A DNA stretch of 64,000 nt from Bacteroidales bacterium (GCA_017437755.1 JAFRXI010000048.1:124001-188000); one strand, 5' to 3'. Shown: positions 53,276 through 61,960, numbered from the stretch's first letter. A program made the numbers and translations. Notes: generated by a model from the sequence alone, not told the origin.

Positions 53276-55267
53276 CTATGGTCCCACCCGCTCCGGGGCC
53301 ATCCATTCGTCAGTCATGTCATAGGGCATCCGGAACACGTCTCCGGCACGGTTGCAGAAATACAGCGAACTCCGCCCGAAGACGTCAGGATTGCCGTCGG
53401 CCCAGAATGCCCTGAAACCGTCGGCTGCCCGGAGCGGACGCCTCACGTAGGTCTGGTTGAGGGAACTGCCCGAGGTCAGGGCGCGGGTCCTGGTCCAGGT
53501 CTTCCCCCGGTCGGTGCTGACGAATTCCTCCACTTCGCCTCCGGCGCCCCAGTATTGCGGTCCGGCACCGGTAGGGGCCAGTATCGTCCAGGTCTCTCCG
53601 CCCTCATCGGCATCCACCCAGATGCTGCCGCTGTCGTAGCAGTGCGTGGACTCCGTCACCTTGGCCTGAACCCATTCGGCGCCGGTCCAGTGCAGGGTGA
53701 ACCACTCCCGGACACCGCCTTCTGGGCCCGTCAGGTGATTGTCGCTGATAAGGTAGAGGATGACCGGACGGCCGTCCCCGTCGAAGTTGAGGTCCTTGAT
53801 ATAGCAGTTCTTGCCCTGCGACTGGTAGTCGATCAGCAGGGCATTCGACTTCCGCTCGGTAACCGGAACCGTCACGGCCTCACCGGAAGCCGTGGTCCAG
53901 GTGGAGCCCCAGTTCTCGGACTGGACATAATAGATGTTGGTGCGGGTGTCCACGTTGCCGCTTATGTGACGGTTGAAGGCCGTGCAGAGCTTTGTCCCCC
54001 GGATGTTGCTGATCTGGTAGTGGCCGGACTTTGTCTCCGAACCCTCCTTGATGGAGGCCAGCTGCCGGTAATCCGACCAGGTGACGCCGTCGGGGCTGGT
54101 CCTCCAGAACAGCTGGCGGACACCGTCGTAACGCGTGTAGAACAGGAAGAAGCCACGGTCGGGATGGTACATGACCTGCGGATAGGCCATGACGTCGTGG
54201 CCCATCTCGCGGAAAGCAGTGATATCATAGGGATTGACGCTGCGGTACCTGTAACCGTCACGCTTGTTGCTGCGGCCCGAGACGAACACCCAAAGATAGC
54301 CGTCTCGGTCTATCTGGATGGTGGGATTGTCATGCGGGTCCTTTACGCCCAGAACACCCTTGTCCATCACCATGCGCGGCTTCTGGAGAAGCCCTTTCCG
54401 GTGGTCATAGCAGCCGATCATGCACTGGAGGTACTTCTGGTCTTCCGACGGGGTGCCGCCGTAGACAAAGAACGTCTTGTCCACCAGGGGGGCATATACG
54501 GCCATGGGGATATGCTTCATGGTATAGGTTCCGAGGCCGCCGGAATACTTGTCGCCGTACTCCGTATTGACCTGCCCCAGGGCGAACCAGATGCCCCGGT
54601 AGCCTCCGGCCGTGGGAAGCACCTCCTCCGGTTCCGGGGTTACGTATCCCTGTCCCGGGAAGTCGGTAAAGGGCGCATAGAACTTGTCGCCGGTCTGGGG
54701 CTCGGGGACCACCACCGAGCGGTATTTGCCGGGCGAGAGCAGGCCTTCCAGATGTATTGCACCGTCCGAGCGGGGGAAGTACCTGACCACTGACGATCCG
54801 TCCTTCTCCACATAACGGATATCCTCGCCGATGACGTTCCCGTCGCCTCCGGCAGGGAAGGCGAGTTCAAGGCGGCCGTTCTCAAAGAGGAAAGATTCCG
54901 GAGTACGGCTCCTGAGGCCGGATTCATACCTGTCCCCGTACACCCTCACCCCGATGTTGGGTCCGGGAACCGCAGCTCCGCCGGCGGTAAGGAAGGTTAT
55001 GTCCAGGCGGTAGTCCCCTTCCGGAGTGCCGTCGACCCAGACCTCAGAACTCCCTCCGCCGGAGGGGGCCTCCACCACCTTGCCGGCAAGGGTAAGACGG
55101 ATGGTCGCGACGGCCTCGGGAACGCCTTCCCAGCGGCACAGTATCCTCTCCCTTCCGCCATAGCAATGCACCAGGGCGCCCTGTACGTCAGGAAGATGCT
55201 CCACTCCTTTGCAGGAGAGGAGCATCAAACCAAAAGCCACCAGGGCTGCCACCCGATGCCTTAACAC
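53276..55267 (-). CDS. BNR_4 beta-propeller glycan-active enzyme 2 with DUF4998-like N-terminus
   Basis: A 663-residue lipoprotein (LMLLSCKG). The first about 200 residues form a DUF4998-like region of two Ig-like domains (VHCYGGRERILCRWEGVPEA, DYRLDITFLTAGGAAVPGPN). The propeller from about 220 is parallel to the protein at 35328-36728: GYRGIWFALG, YSGGLGTYTMKHIPMAVYAP (H252), KDPHDNPTI (H312), RYDGVRQLFWRTSPDGVTW, SGHYQIS (H416), AFNRHISGNVDTRTNIYY and STHCYDSGSIW. As the first enzyme of the operon and surface-anchored, it may make the first cut. Lyase versus rhamnosidase activity cannot be decided here. Confidence 0.82.
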   Translation of the reverse strand: MLRHRVAALVAFGLMLLSCKGVEHLPDVQGALVHCYGGRERILCRWEGVPEAVATIRLTLAGKVVEAPSGGGSSEVWVDGTPEGDYRLDITFLTAGGAAVPGPNIGVRVYGDRYESGLRSRTPESFLFENGRLELAFPAGGDGNVIGEDIRYVEKDGSSVVRYFPRSDGAIHLEGLLSPGKYRSVVVPEPQTGDKFYAPFTDFPGQGYVTPEPEEVLPTAGGYRGIWFALGQVNTEYGDKYSGGLGTYTMKHIPMAVYAPLVDKTFFVYGGTPSEDQKYLQCMIGCYDHRKGLLQKPRMVMDKGVLGVKDPHDNPTIQIDRDGYLWVFVSGRSNKRDGYRYRSVNPYDITAFREMGHDVMAYPQVMYHPDRGFFLFYTRYDGVRQLFWRTSPDGVTWSDYRQLASIKEGSETKSGHYQISNIRGTKLCTAFNRHISGNVDTRTNIYYVQSENWGSTWTTASGEAVTVPVTERKSNALLIDYQSQGKNCYIKDLNFDGDGRPVILYLISDNHLTGPEGGVREWFTLHWTGAEWVQAKVTESTHCYDSGSIWVDADEGGETWTILAPTGAGPQYWGAGGEVEEFVSTDRGKTWTRTRALTSGSSLNQTYVRRPLRAADGFRAFWADGNPDVFGRSSLYFCNRAGDVFRMPYDMTDEWMAPERVGP

Positions 55268-55279
55268 GAGACAGAAGGA

Positions 55280-56842
55280 TTAGAGCTGCAGGATGGCCAG
55301 CTGGCCCTTGCTGCCATGGCACAGACGTGTCTGGCCATTGGTGGAGATGGCCACCGAAGGGACTGTTCCCGTGTTGCTGGTTGCCAGGAAGCGGAAAAGG
55401 ATCTGGCTACCTGAGGATGTCAGCGTAACGATTTCATCAATATCCGCAGCGGCAGTCGTGTTCCCGATGGGATTTGCCGAGGTGTTCGCGGTTAATGTTA
55501 TGTCCTTGATCTTTGTCCAGTTGGTCCCGTTAAGGCTATAATCCAGTTCATACGTCGCACAGGTGCTGTATTTACTGACATTCTTGCTCGATGCATAGGC
55601 CCATAGACATCCCATGAATTCCACCTGGTCACCGCTTGAGAGCGAGCAGTCGGTTGCGGCGATGATGATTTCATCACTTTCCGTAACGGGAATGAAGCAC
55701 AGATGCATGCTCGGGGCGCTTGGAGTATTGGTAATATTCGTCCGGAATGACTTGAGGTCCCCGGTAAGGTAATCATTGTTATTGAACTGGATGTATCCCT
55801 TCCCCGTGGTAGGGACCGCCTTTCCGGATCCTGCAGTCTCGCTTTGCGACTGCACATAGAAATCACCCATATCATAAGAGGAGTCAAGTATCCACTTTGC
55901 AAGGATGTTGGCTTCTATGGGAAGCACTTCCCTGGCCGGCAGGGTATATACCTTGCCGGGAGTCAGTTTTGTGGTTTCCCCCTTTCCGCCCACCTTGACG
56001 ATGCGTTCCTTACCTTCGCTGTCGGTGATGATAAGGTTCAGATGATGGAACTCTGCGTTGCCGGCAACGACTATGAAGAAGGAAGTGGCATCGGCGGCCG
56101 TAGCACCCAGGGCGACGGGGGTGTCGCAGATATACTCGACGTAACTGCTCTCCTCGGCGGTGGCCGTAGGGACTCCGTTCTCATCCACAACCAGGTTGCC
56201 GTCCGCGTCCAGAGGAATATCGACACGGCCGGAGAGATTCTTGCCCCCAAGGGTGGCTGCGTCAGCCGTCGCAAACTCCTCTACCCTTATCTTGGCCACG
56301 GAGATCCCGCCATATAGCTTCACTTCCAGTACGGAAGATAGCGGAGTGAATGTCATCGTCCCTTCCTTGGGGTCGAAGCGGGAGGCCATGACCATGGATT
56401 CGTTGGGGATGCTGTTGGGAACATGGTGCTGCTCTCTAAGCACCCATGTCCTTGCGGTTCCGTCTGTCAGCAATCTCCGGTACTTGTCATCCGAGGCCTG
56501 GTTTTCCCTCACATACGGATAAACGGCTATACCGTAGTCGGCACAGTCCACAGAGGTACCTGTGAAGGTGGCGGTATTGGTGCCGCCCGATCCAGTGATG
56601 GTGAAGGGGGTGGCCAGTTCGTTGGCTTCCCGTTTATTGCCGAAAACCGCTATCTGGTCGCCGGGGCTCCAGAGGACCTGGAGGGTTCCGTCAGTGGAGG
56701 TCTTGACCACGGGGCTGCTGGTAACCGTCAGGCTGGAGACGGTATTGATTCCGGTTCCCTCATTGGTTCCGGGCTTGACTTCTGTCTTGGCGCAGGATGC
56801 CACAACCGCGGCTGCTGCGAGGATATAAACTAGCTTTTTCAT
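55280..56842 (-). CDS. Fimbrillin-like surface lipoprotein
   Basis: A 520-residue lipoprotein (AAVVASC, C17). The first about 310 residues follow the fimbrillin/Mfa-like pattern (VLWSPGDQIAVFGN, ATFTGTSVDCADYGIAVYP, FTPLSSVLEVKLYGG, LTPGKVYTLPAREV). The last about 200 residues form a separate beta domain (AKWILDSSYDMGDFYV, YELDYSLNGTNWTKI) with a layout like the end of the BACON protein. Proteins of this build often act as extra glycan binders in such loci, so I favour that over a pilus role. It begins 11 bases after the small peptide gene. Confidence 0.75.
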   Translation of the reverse strand: MKKLVYILAAAAVVASCAKTEVKPGTNEGTGINTVSSLTVTSSPVVKTSTDGTLQVLWSPGDQIAVFGNKREANELATPFTITGSGGTNTATFTGTSVDCADYGIAVYPYVRENQASDDKYRRLLTDGTARTWVLREQHHVPNSIPNESMVMASRFDPKEGTMTFTPLSSVLEVKLYGGISVAKIRVEEFATADAATLGGKNLSGRVDIPLDADGNLVVDENGVPTATAEESSYVEYICDTPVALGATAADATSFFIVVAGNAEFHHLNLIITDSEGKERIVKVGGKGETTKLTPGKVYTLPAREVLPIEANILAKWILDSSYDMGDFYVQSQSETAGSGKAVPTTGKGYIQFNNNDYLTGDLKSFRTNITNTPSAPSMHLCFIPVTESDEIIIAATDCSLSSGDQVEFMGCLWAYASSKNVSKYSTCATYELDYSLNGTNWTKIKDITLTANTSANPIGNTTAAADIDEIVTLTSSGSQILFRFLATSNTGTVPSVAISTNGQTRLCHGSKGQLAILQL

Positions 56843-56853
56843 AACGGAACCTC

Positions 56854-57009
56854 CTAATTATCAATCCAATCAAGTGTTGAATCATCGGAATCCAATTTGG
56901 GGAGGCCATTGTCGGAAAGGTTGTCAACGGGGCCTCCTGACAACACGTTGGACTGGAACCGGACCTCAGCTATCCTGTTCCAGGGCGAAATGTAACTTTT
57001 CTTTTTCAT
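56854..57009 (-). CDS. 51-residue peptide at the head of the right-hand operon
   Basis: An ATG at 57009 opens a 51-codon frame ending TAG at 56854. The product begins MKKKSYISPWNRIAEVRFQS, has a glycine-rich middle (SGGPVDN) and an acidic C-terminus (DSDDSTLDWIDN). There is no hydrophobic signal, so it is not a standard secreted protein. It sits about 30 bases after a canonical promoter and 11 before the fimbrillin-like gene. I do not recognise a named family. It may be a real small protein or a translated leader. Confidence 0.6.
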   Translation of the reverse strand: MKKKSYISPWNRIAEVRFQSNVLSGGPVDNLSDNGLPKLDSDDSTLDWIDN

Positions 57010-57044
57010 ATTATGTTAAGAATTGTTTTCTAACTATATGAATG

Positions 57045-57075
57045 CAAAGTTATTAATTGCAAAGATAAATGCAAA
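57045..57075 (-). promoter_or_regulatory. Canonical promoter of the right-hand glycan locus
   Basis: On the minus strand TTTG (57072-57075) is followed after 19 bases by TAACTTTG (57045-57052), the full -33/-7 pattern of Bacteroides promoters. Transcription would start near 57038, about 30 bases before the 51-residue peptide. The presence of both boxes suggests a promoter that works without the activator used in the left-hand locus. Confidence 0.75.
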
Positions 57076-57122
57076 CAATCAAGGCATAAAACGGATTTTG
57101 CATAAGCATGGTTGCCCCGTCC

Positions 57123-59321
57123 TTACTCCCGGGCCGTCAGCTTCAGAAAGACCACTCCGTGGGCTGGGACAGGAGAACTCCATACCGTCTTCCCCTCCAC
57201 GGTACCCAGGTCGCGCTGCCTCCAGATGTCGCGCACGGTCTGTTTTCCGGAAAGGCCGAGGGCCCTCGGGGAAAAGCCCACCTGACGGGGCGATGAACCC
57301 AGGTTGAAAAGGCCCACCGCCATGGAACCGTCTTCCAGCGGTTTGACATATATTGCATGAGAGTCGTCCTGCTCCAGGGCGGCGGCCTGAACACCCAGCG
57401 GATCCTGGTTCACGTCCAGCACCTCGGTGTTGGTCAACAGGCTCACGGTGAAGTCATCCAGGCTTGCCATGTCGCAACCCAGCAGCATCGGCGATGACAG
57501 CAGCGCCCATAGCGAGATATGGGTATACTGCTCGTCGGCGGTAAGGCGCGAAGGATGCACCGTGGGTCCCCAGCCCACCTTGCCCACCACCAGCATGTCG
57601 GCGTCGGGCCAGTGTCCGGGACCGCAGTAGCGAGCCCAGCGGGCCTGCCCCCTGAATCCGATGCCGCTCATGCTCTCCCAGGTGTCGCGGATGTCGTTCG
57701 TCGTCCTCCACGCCTGGCTCAGTTCCTCCCACGACGAGGCATAGGCGAACGGGGCGGTGTTGGAAAGACTGTACACTATGTCGCGGCCGGTGGCACGGAG
57801 CGCCTCGGCCATTTCACGGACATGGGGCACGTCGTTGGGATACCAGTCGTATTTGAGGTAGTCCACGCCCCAGTCGGCCCACTGGCGGGCGTCGGCCGCG
57901 GCAAAGGAATACTTGCCGAAATAACGGACGGAGCCCCGGTCGGCCTTGCTGCGGTCAATCTTGAAGAACTCGTCGACCAGGCCGTTGCGGATGACGTCAT
58001 AGGAGCCGTCGGCATAATCCGACGAGGACCCGATGTGGCCGGCGTATGTGCCGACCCACGGTCCGGAATAGATTCCCAGTTTGAGGCCTCTTGCATGGAC
58101 TACATCGGCCAGGGCCTTCATGTCGGGAAACTTTCCGTTGGGCTGGATGGCGTTGTATTTTCCGCCGCGAACGCCCTGCCAGCCGTCGTCGATGTTGATA
58201 TAGGTCCAGCCGCAGTCGGCCAGACCGCGTTCCTCCATGGCCCTGGCGGCCGCCTCCACCTGCTCCTGGGTGACGGAATTGCCCCATGCGTTCCAGGAAT
58301 TCCATCCCAGCGGCGGGGTGAGGCATATCTTGTCGCCAATCACTATCTTAAGATCCCTGGTGGCGCTGCCTAGGTCGTTCCGGGCGGTTAACGTCACCTT
58401 CCAGGTCCCGGCCTTTTTGACCTTGCCGGTGATGATTCCGGTTTCCGCGTCGAGCTTCAGCCCCCTGGGAAGGCCTTCCGCCGAGAACCGCATGGGCCTG
58501 AGGCCGGTCGCGGGGATCCGGTAGAGGAACTCCGCGCCGGGGCGGGCGCCGTAAACCTTGGGGCCGTTGACCCTGGGGGTATCCGGGGCCTTGGGAGTAA
58601 GGATGTACATTCCGCCGGAGTCAGGGGCCGCGGGAGAACCGGCGGACGCCCCTATGGAATCCAATGTTTCCAGCAGGACCTTTTCCATCACCTTGTACCC
58701 CTCGAGGTTGGGATGGACTGCGTCCCTGCGGTATTCCTCCTTCAATGCGCCCTGGGCGTCCTTCATGGCGGTATGGTAGTCCACCAGCGGGATGCCTGCG
58801 GCTCCGGCATAGCTGCGGATCATGGCGTTCAGCGAGTCTATCTGGGGGCGGGGGTCGCCAAGATGCTTCCGCCAGCCGAATTCCGCGGCGGGAAGCACGG
58901 TGCAAAGGATGGGCTTTATACCGTTTGCCCTGGCCAGTTCCACCATTGAAACGATGTTCTTCAATATGTTCTCCAGCCTGATGTAACCGTTGTTGCGGGC
59001 AATGTCGTTGGTGCCGGCCAGGATGGCCACGTAGTCCGGATTGAGTTCAATCACGTCGGGGCGGAAACGCACCAGCATCTCGGCAGTGGTCTGGCCGCTG
59101 ATTCCCCGGCCAAGCAGTCCGTGGTCCTTCAGCCATCCGTTGTCATACCGGGCCCATCCGTCGGTTATGGAATCGCCCATAAGCACCGCCACGGGCCTGT
59201 GCTTGAGGGAATTCTGGGAGGCATACCTGGAAAACCTGGCCCAATCCCGGTCCTCGGGATTCTGTGCGGCAACCGAGAGCGAAAGCCCGGCCAGCGCAAG
59301 GAGCAGCAGTAATTTTTTCAT
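57123..59321 (-). CDS. SGNH hydrolase fused to GH27 alpha-galactosidase, secreted
   Basis: A 732-residue secreted fusion (signal ending SLSVAAQ). Residues about 40-220 are an SGNH/GDSL esterase-type domain: VLMGDSITDGW (S51), LAGTNDIARNN (N105) and RRDAVHPN (D200, H203), a full catalytic set. A linker with a putative Ig domain (about 245-328) follows. The GH27 barrel (about 335-640) has PPLGWNSWNAWG, INIDDGWQG, VDYLKYDWYPND (nucleophile D492) and TTNDIRDTWES (acid D543). A beta-sandwich closes it. One protein could remove an acyl group and a terminal alpha-galactose. It is probably transcribed alone from the box at 59350. Confidence 0.92.
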   Translation of the reverse strand: MKKLLLLLALAGLSLSVAAQNPEDRDWARFSRYASQNSLKHRPVAVLMGDSITDGWARYDNGWLKDHGLLGRGISGQTTAEMLVRFRPDVIELNPDYVAILAGTNDIARNNGYIRLENILKNIVSMVELARANGIKPILCTVLPAAEFGWRKHLGDPRPQIDSLNAMIRSYAGAAGIPLVDYHTAMKDAQGALKEEYRRDAVHPNLEGYKVMEKVLLETLDSIGASAGSPAAPDSGGMYILTPKAPDTPRVNGPKVYGARPGAEFLYRIPATGLRPMRFSAEGLPRGLKLDAETGIITGKVKKAGTWKVTLTARNDLGSATRDLKIVIGDKICLTPPLGWNSWNAWGNSVTQEQVEAAARAMEERGLADCGWTYINIDDGWQGVRGGKYNAIQPNGKFPDMKALADVVHARGLKLGIYSGPWVGTYAGHIGSSSDYADGSYDVIRNGLVDEFFKIDRSKADRGSVRYFGKYSFAAADARQWADWGVDYLKYDWYPNDVPHVREMAEALRATGRDIVYSLSNTAPFAYASSWEELSQAWRTTNDIRDTWESMSGIGFRGQARWARYCGPGHWPDADMLVVGKVGWGPTVHPSRLTADEQYTHISLWALLSSPMLLGCDMASLDDFTVSLLTNTEVLDVNQDPLGVQAAALEQDDSHAIYVKPLEDGSMAVGLFNLGSSPRQVGFSPRALGLSGKQTVRDIWRQRDLGTVEGKTVWSSPVPAHGVVFLKLTARE

Positions 59322-59349
59322 ATATCGGCTTTAACTGTGGTTGTATCTA

Positions 59350-59357
59350 CAAAATTA
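59350..59357 (-). promoter_or_regulatory. -7 promoter box of the SGNH-GH27 gene
   Basis: The minus strand reads TAATTTTG, a full match to TAnnTTTG, 29 bases before the ATG at 59321. A less perfect plus-strand box TAACTTTA (59369-59376) could serve the divergent phosphatase gene. No -33 box is clear for either. Confidence 0.45.
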
Positions 59358-59384
59358 GCGAAAAATTATAACTTTACACCCGAT

Positions 59385-60527
59385 ATGGAAGCAAGAAGAA
59401 TCAACTGGCAGGGAATTCTCCTGCTGTTTTGCGCCCTGCTTCCGGCCGGGGCGCAGGGCATAAAGGCCGGACCGTGGGTAACGCAGTCCGGAACCAATTC
59501 ACTTTCAATCCTTTGGACCAGCGAGATTCCCGGGACCGGACTGGTGGAACTGGACGGCGGGAAGGTGATTTACGACACCTACCAGGGGCGCCGGATATTC
59601 CGTCGGCTGCACAGGGTCACCGTGGACGGCCTCCGGGAAGGTGAGACCATCCGTTACCGCGTGGGAGGAAAGAACATCAAGGACGATTCCAACCCCAAGG
59701 ACCCGGAATTCGGCGATGATTATGCCGGAGGATGGCACTCGGTAAGGACCCTGGACCCGAAGGTGCAGTCGTGCCGGTTCTCGGTGTTCAACGACATCCA
59801 TATGAGGACCTCGGAATATGCCGCCCTGGCCTCGCAGGTGGACTCGTCGGCAACCGATTTCATCTTCCTTAACGGCGACATTGTATCGGCCGGGAATTAC
59901 GTGCTGGATTCGCTGGTGCACTACGCCGTGGAACCGCTGGGGGACCTTCCGGCCGGGATTCCGCTGATGTTCACCAGGGGAAACCACGAAGGCCGGGGAA
60001 ACAATACTCCCCTGGTGGAAGAGGTCTTCCCGCACGGGGATCCGGCGCCGTTCTACTATGCCTTCCGCCAGGGTCCGGTGGCTTTCATCGTCTTTGACGC
60101 AGGAGAGACGCATTCCAAGCGGTCGGTGGACTACAGCGGTACGCCCGTCTTTGAGGAATACCTTTCCGCCCAGATCGAATGGGCACGTAAGGAACTGAAA
60201 GAGAAATGGTTCCGTAGGGCGCCTGTGAAGGTCTGCCTGCTCCACGTCCCCATGATCGACCCCGAGGAGCCGCGCGGCTTCAAGATCCAGCGCTGGCTGA
60301 ACCACCATTTCGTCCCCATGCTGAACAAGGCGGGAATCGACATCATGATAAGCGCCGACCTGCATGAATTCATGTACTGCGAGCGCGGGACCATGGGGAA
60401 CGACTTCCCCATCCTGGTGAATGACGATGCGCGCCGGCTGGAATTCGAGTACACCCGTTCAGGCGGCATCGGAATCAGGACATTCAACAGCGACGGAGTG
60501 GAGGAATTCCGCCGCACCATAAAGTAA
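59385..60527 (+). CDS. Purple-acid-phosphatase-like metallophosphoesterase, secreted
   Basis: About 380 residues from the ATG at 59385, chosen because it opens a signal peptide (ILLLFCALLPAGAQG); an open frame starts earlier at 59337. A fibronectin-like N-terminal domain (about 26-125; GPWVTQSGTNSLSILWTSE) precedes the phosphoesterase core with FSVFNDIHMR (D137, H139), FLNGDIVSAGN, FTRGNHEGRG, CLLHVPM and ISADLHEFMY. This is the architecture of purple acid phosphatases. It is divergent from the fusion gene and ends 13 bases from the convergent DUF362 gene. The substrate is unknown. Confidence 0.88.
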   Translation: MEARRINWQGILLLFCALLPAGAQGIKAGPWVTQSGTNSLSILWTSEIPGTGLVELDGGKVIYDTYQGRRIFRRLHRVTVDGLREGETIRYRVGGKNIKDDSNPKDPEFGDDYAGGWHSVRTLDPKVQSCRFSVFNDIHMRTSEYAALASQVDSSATDFIFLNGDIVSAGNYVLDSLVHYAVEPLGDLPAGIPLMFTRGNHEGRGNNTPLVEEVFPHGDPAPFYYAFRQGPVAFIVFDAGETHSKRSVDYSGTPVFEEYLSAQIEWARKELKEKWFRRAPVKVCLLHVPMIDPEEPRGFKIQRWLNHHFVPMLNKAGIDIMISADLHEFMYCERGTMGNDFPILVNDDARRLEFEYTRSGGIGIRTFNSDGVEEFRRTIK

Positions 60528-60540
60528 GGACTTTACAGAA

Positions 60541-61590
60541 TCACTCCTTTACGAACGGCTTGAGCCCCTCGGCCGCCTGGGCGGCGGTAATCTGCCTGCC
60601 GCCGTTGTCGAGGTCGATGAGGACATACTTGTCATGCCCCATTCCCAGCTCCTTCATGTATGAGAGCTGGCGCAGGCCGTGACGCGTCTCTATCCTTTCC
60701 ACCAGGTCGTGATGCTCCTTCTCGGTCATGGCATAGACTATATCCACGCAGGCCTGGTCCACGGCCAGGATGTCGGTGGACGACAGGATTCCGACGTTGG
60801 GGGTGACCACCGGGGCGGCGAATATCCCCTCGCAGTCGCAGGAAACCGACATGTTGCGCATTACGTTCACATAGGCCACGTGGGAACCGAACCGGTCGAT
60901 GGTGGCCTTGGTGCTCTCGGTCATGCGCTCCATGAATTCTTCCTCCTTTATGTCCCACTGGTTGGGCTGGCCGGGTGTGGTGTGTATCCACGCCTTGCCC
61001 ACCCTGCCGTCGGCGCAGCCTATGCCGATGTTCTTGTTGGAGCCGCCGAAGCCGCCCTGGGTATGCCCCTTGAAGTGGGTGAGGGCCACCATGGAATCGT
61101 AATTGACCAGGTGGCTGCCCACGGACATTTTCTTGAACCACTTGCCGCCGGTGACCGGAAGGGAGAGGGTGTCCTCCTCGTCCATAATATCCACCGGGCA
61201 GAAGGTCCAGCCGTTAACTTCCAACGTCTTGCGATGGGCGTCGGTGGTATAGCGGTCGCCCTTGTAATACGTGTTGGTCTCGATTATCGCGGCTTCCGGC
61301 AGGTCTTTCTTCACCAGCGCCTCAACCCATTCGTGGGGGATGATGTTGGGACCTTTCCGCTCGCCGGTATGCAGCTTGACGCCCACCTTTCCGGTGATGT
61401 CCCCGCATACTTTCTCATAAGCGGCGATGAGTCCTTCGGCCGAGAGGTCCCGCGTGAAATAAACCACGGCCTCGTCGCCGTCGCGCTGGTCGTACGGGAC
61501 ATATTGGTTCCCGTCCCTTACGTTCGAGTTGTTGGTGGTGCCGCAGGCTGCGAGAATCAGCACTGCGACCGGAAGGAGGAAACGTTTCAC
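60541..61590 (-). CDS. DUF362 lipoprotein, GTG start
   Basis: A 349-residue lipoprotein. No ATG gives a sensible start: the open frame upstream runs through the membrane-protein gene. A GTG at 61590 starts VKRFLLPVAVLILAACG, a perfect lipoprotein signal, and overlaps the stop of that gene as GTGA. The rest is DUF362-like: YFTRDLSAEGL, VGVKLHTGERKGPNIIP, ALTHFKGHTQGGFGGSNKNI, HTTPGQPNQWD and VDQACVDIVYAM. DUF362 proteins are often linked to iron-sulfur or redox functions; here there is no ferredoxin domain and few cysteines. Confidence 0.85.
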   Translation of the reverse strand: MKRFLLPVAVLILAACGTTNNSNVRDGNQYVPYDQRDGDEAVVYFTRDLSAEGLIAAYEKVCGDITGKVGVKLHTGERKGPNIIPHEWVEALVKKDLPEAAIIETNTYYKGDRYTTDAHRKTLEVNGWTFCPVDIMDEEDTLSLPVTGGKWFKKMSVGSHLVNYDSMVALTHFKGHTQGGFGGSNKNIGIGCADGRVGKAWIHTTPGQPNQWDIKEEEFMERMTESTKATIDRFGSHVAYVNVMRNMSVSCDCEGIFAAPVVTPNVGILSSTDILAVDQACVDIVYAMTEKEHHDLVERIETRHGLRQLSYMKELGMGHDKYVLIDLDNGGRQITAAQAAEGLKPFVKE

Positions 61591-61847
61591 TTCTTGAACA
61601 GCTTCTTGAGCATGTTCCAGGCCCACAGAAGGATCACTGCGCCTATCAGGGCGCTCACGATCTGGCCGTACCACTGCGACCAGAAGGATCCGCCCGCGCC
61701 GATAAGGCCAAGCAGCCAGCCGCCCACGAGGCCGCCCAGAAGGCCGATGATGATGTTCCAGATGAGGCCGCCCTTGTCCTTGATCACAAAGAAGCCGGCA
61801 AGCCATCCGGCGATGGCTCCGAAGAGAAGAGTAAGAATGATGTTCAT
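61587..61847 (-). CDS. GlsB/YeaQ/YmgE-type small membrane protein
   Basis: An 86-residue, very hydrophobic protein from the ATG at 61847 (MNIILTLLFGAIAGWLAGFF). It has three membrane segments and the glycine-rich repeats of the transglycosylase-associated family (NIIIGLLGGLVGGWLLGLIG, IVSALIGAVILLWAW). These are small stress-linked inner-membrane proteins of unclear role. An earlier ATG at 61916 lies upstream of the promoter and is rejected. The stop overlaps the GTG start of the DUF362 gene by four bases, so translation is coupled. Confidence 0.9.
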   Translation of the reverse strand: MNIILTLLFGAIAGWLAGFFVIKDKGGLIWNIIIGLLGGLVGGWLLGLIGAGGSFWSQWYGQIVSALIGAVILLWAWNMLKKLFKK

Positions 61848-61868
61848 GATTACAAAGGTTTTATGCAA

Positions 61869-61899
61869 CAAAATTAGAAAACTTTTTGAAAGCAGCAAA
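61869..61899 (-). promoter_or_regulatory. Canonical promoter of the GlsB-type/DUF362 operon
   Basis: On the minus strand TTTG (61896-61899), a 19-base spacer and TAATTTTG (61869-61876) match the Bacteroides -33/-7 pattern fully. The start of transcription would be near 61862, about 15 bases before the ATG at 61847. This supports the short start for the membrane protein. Confidence 0.75.
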
Positions 61900-61960
61900 A
61901 GGTTTGTGTTATTCATTAAAAATCCCTATCTTGCTGCGTTAAACGATGAATGCACAGAGT

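Noticed and set aside
52172..54793. 873-codon plus-strand open frame opposite the phosphoesterase and BNR_4 genes
   Set aside because: It crosses the AT-rich promoter gap and two real genes on the other strand; the product has no recognisable domain.
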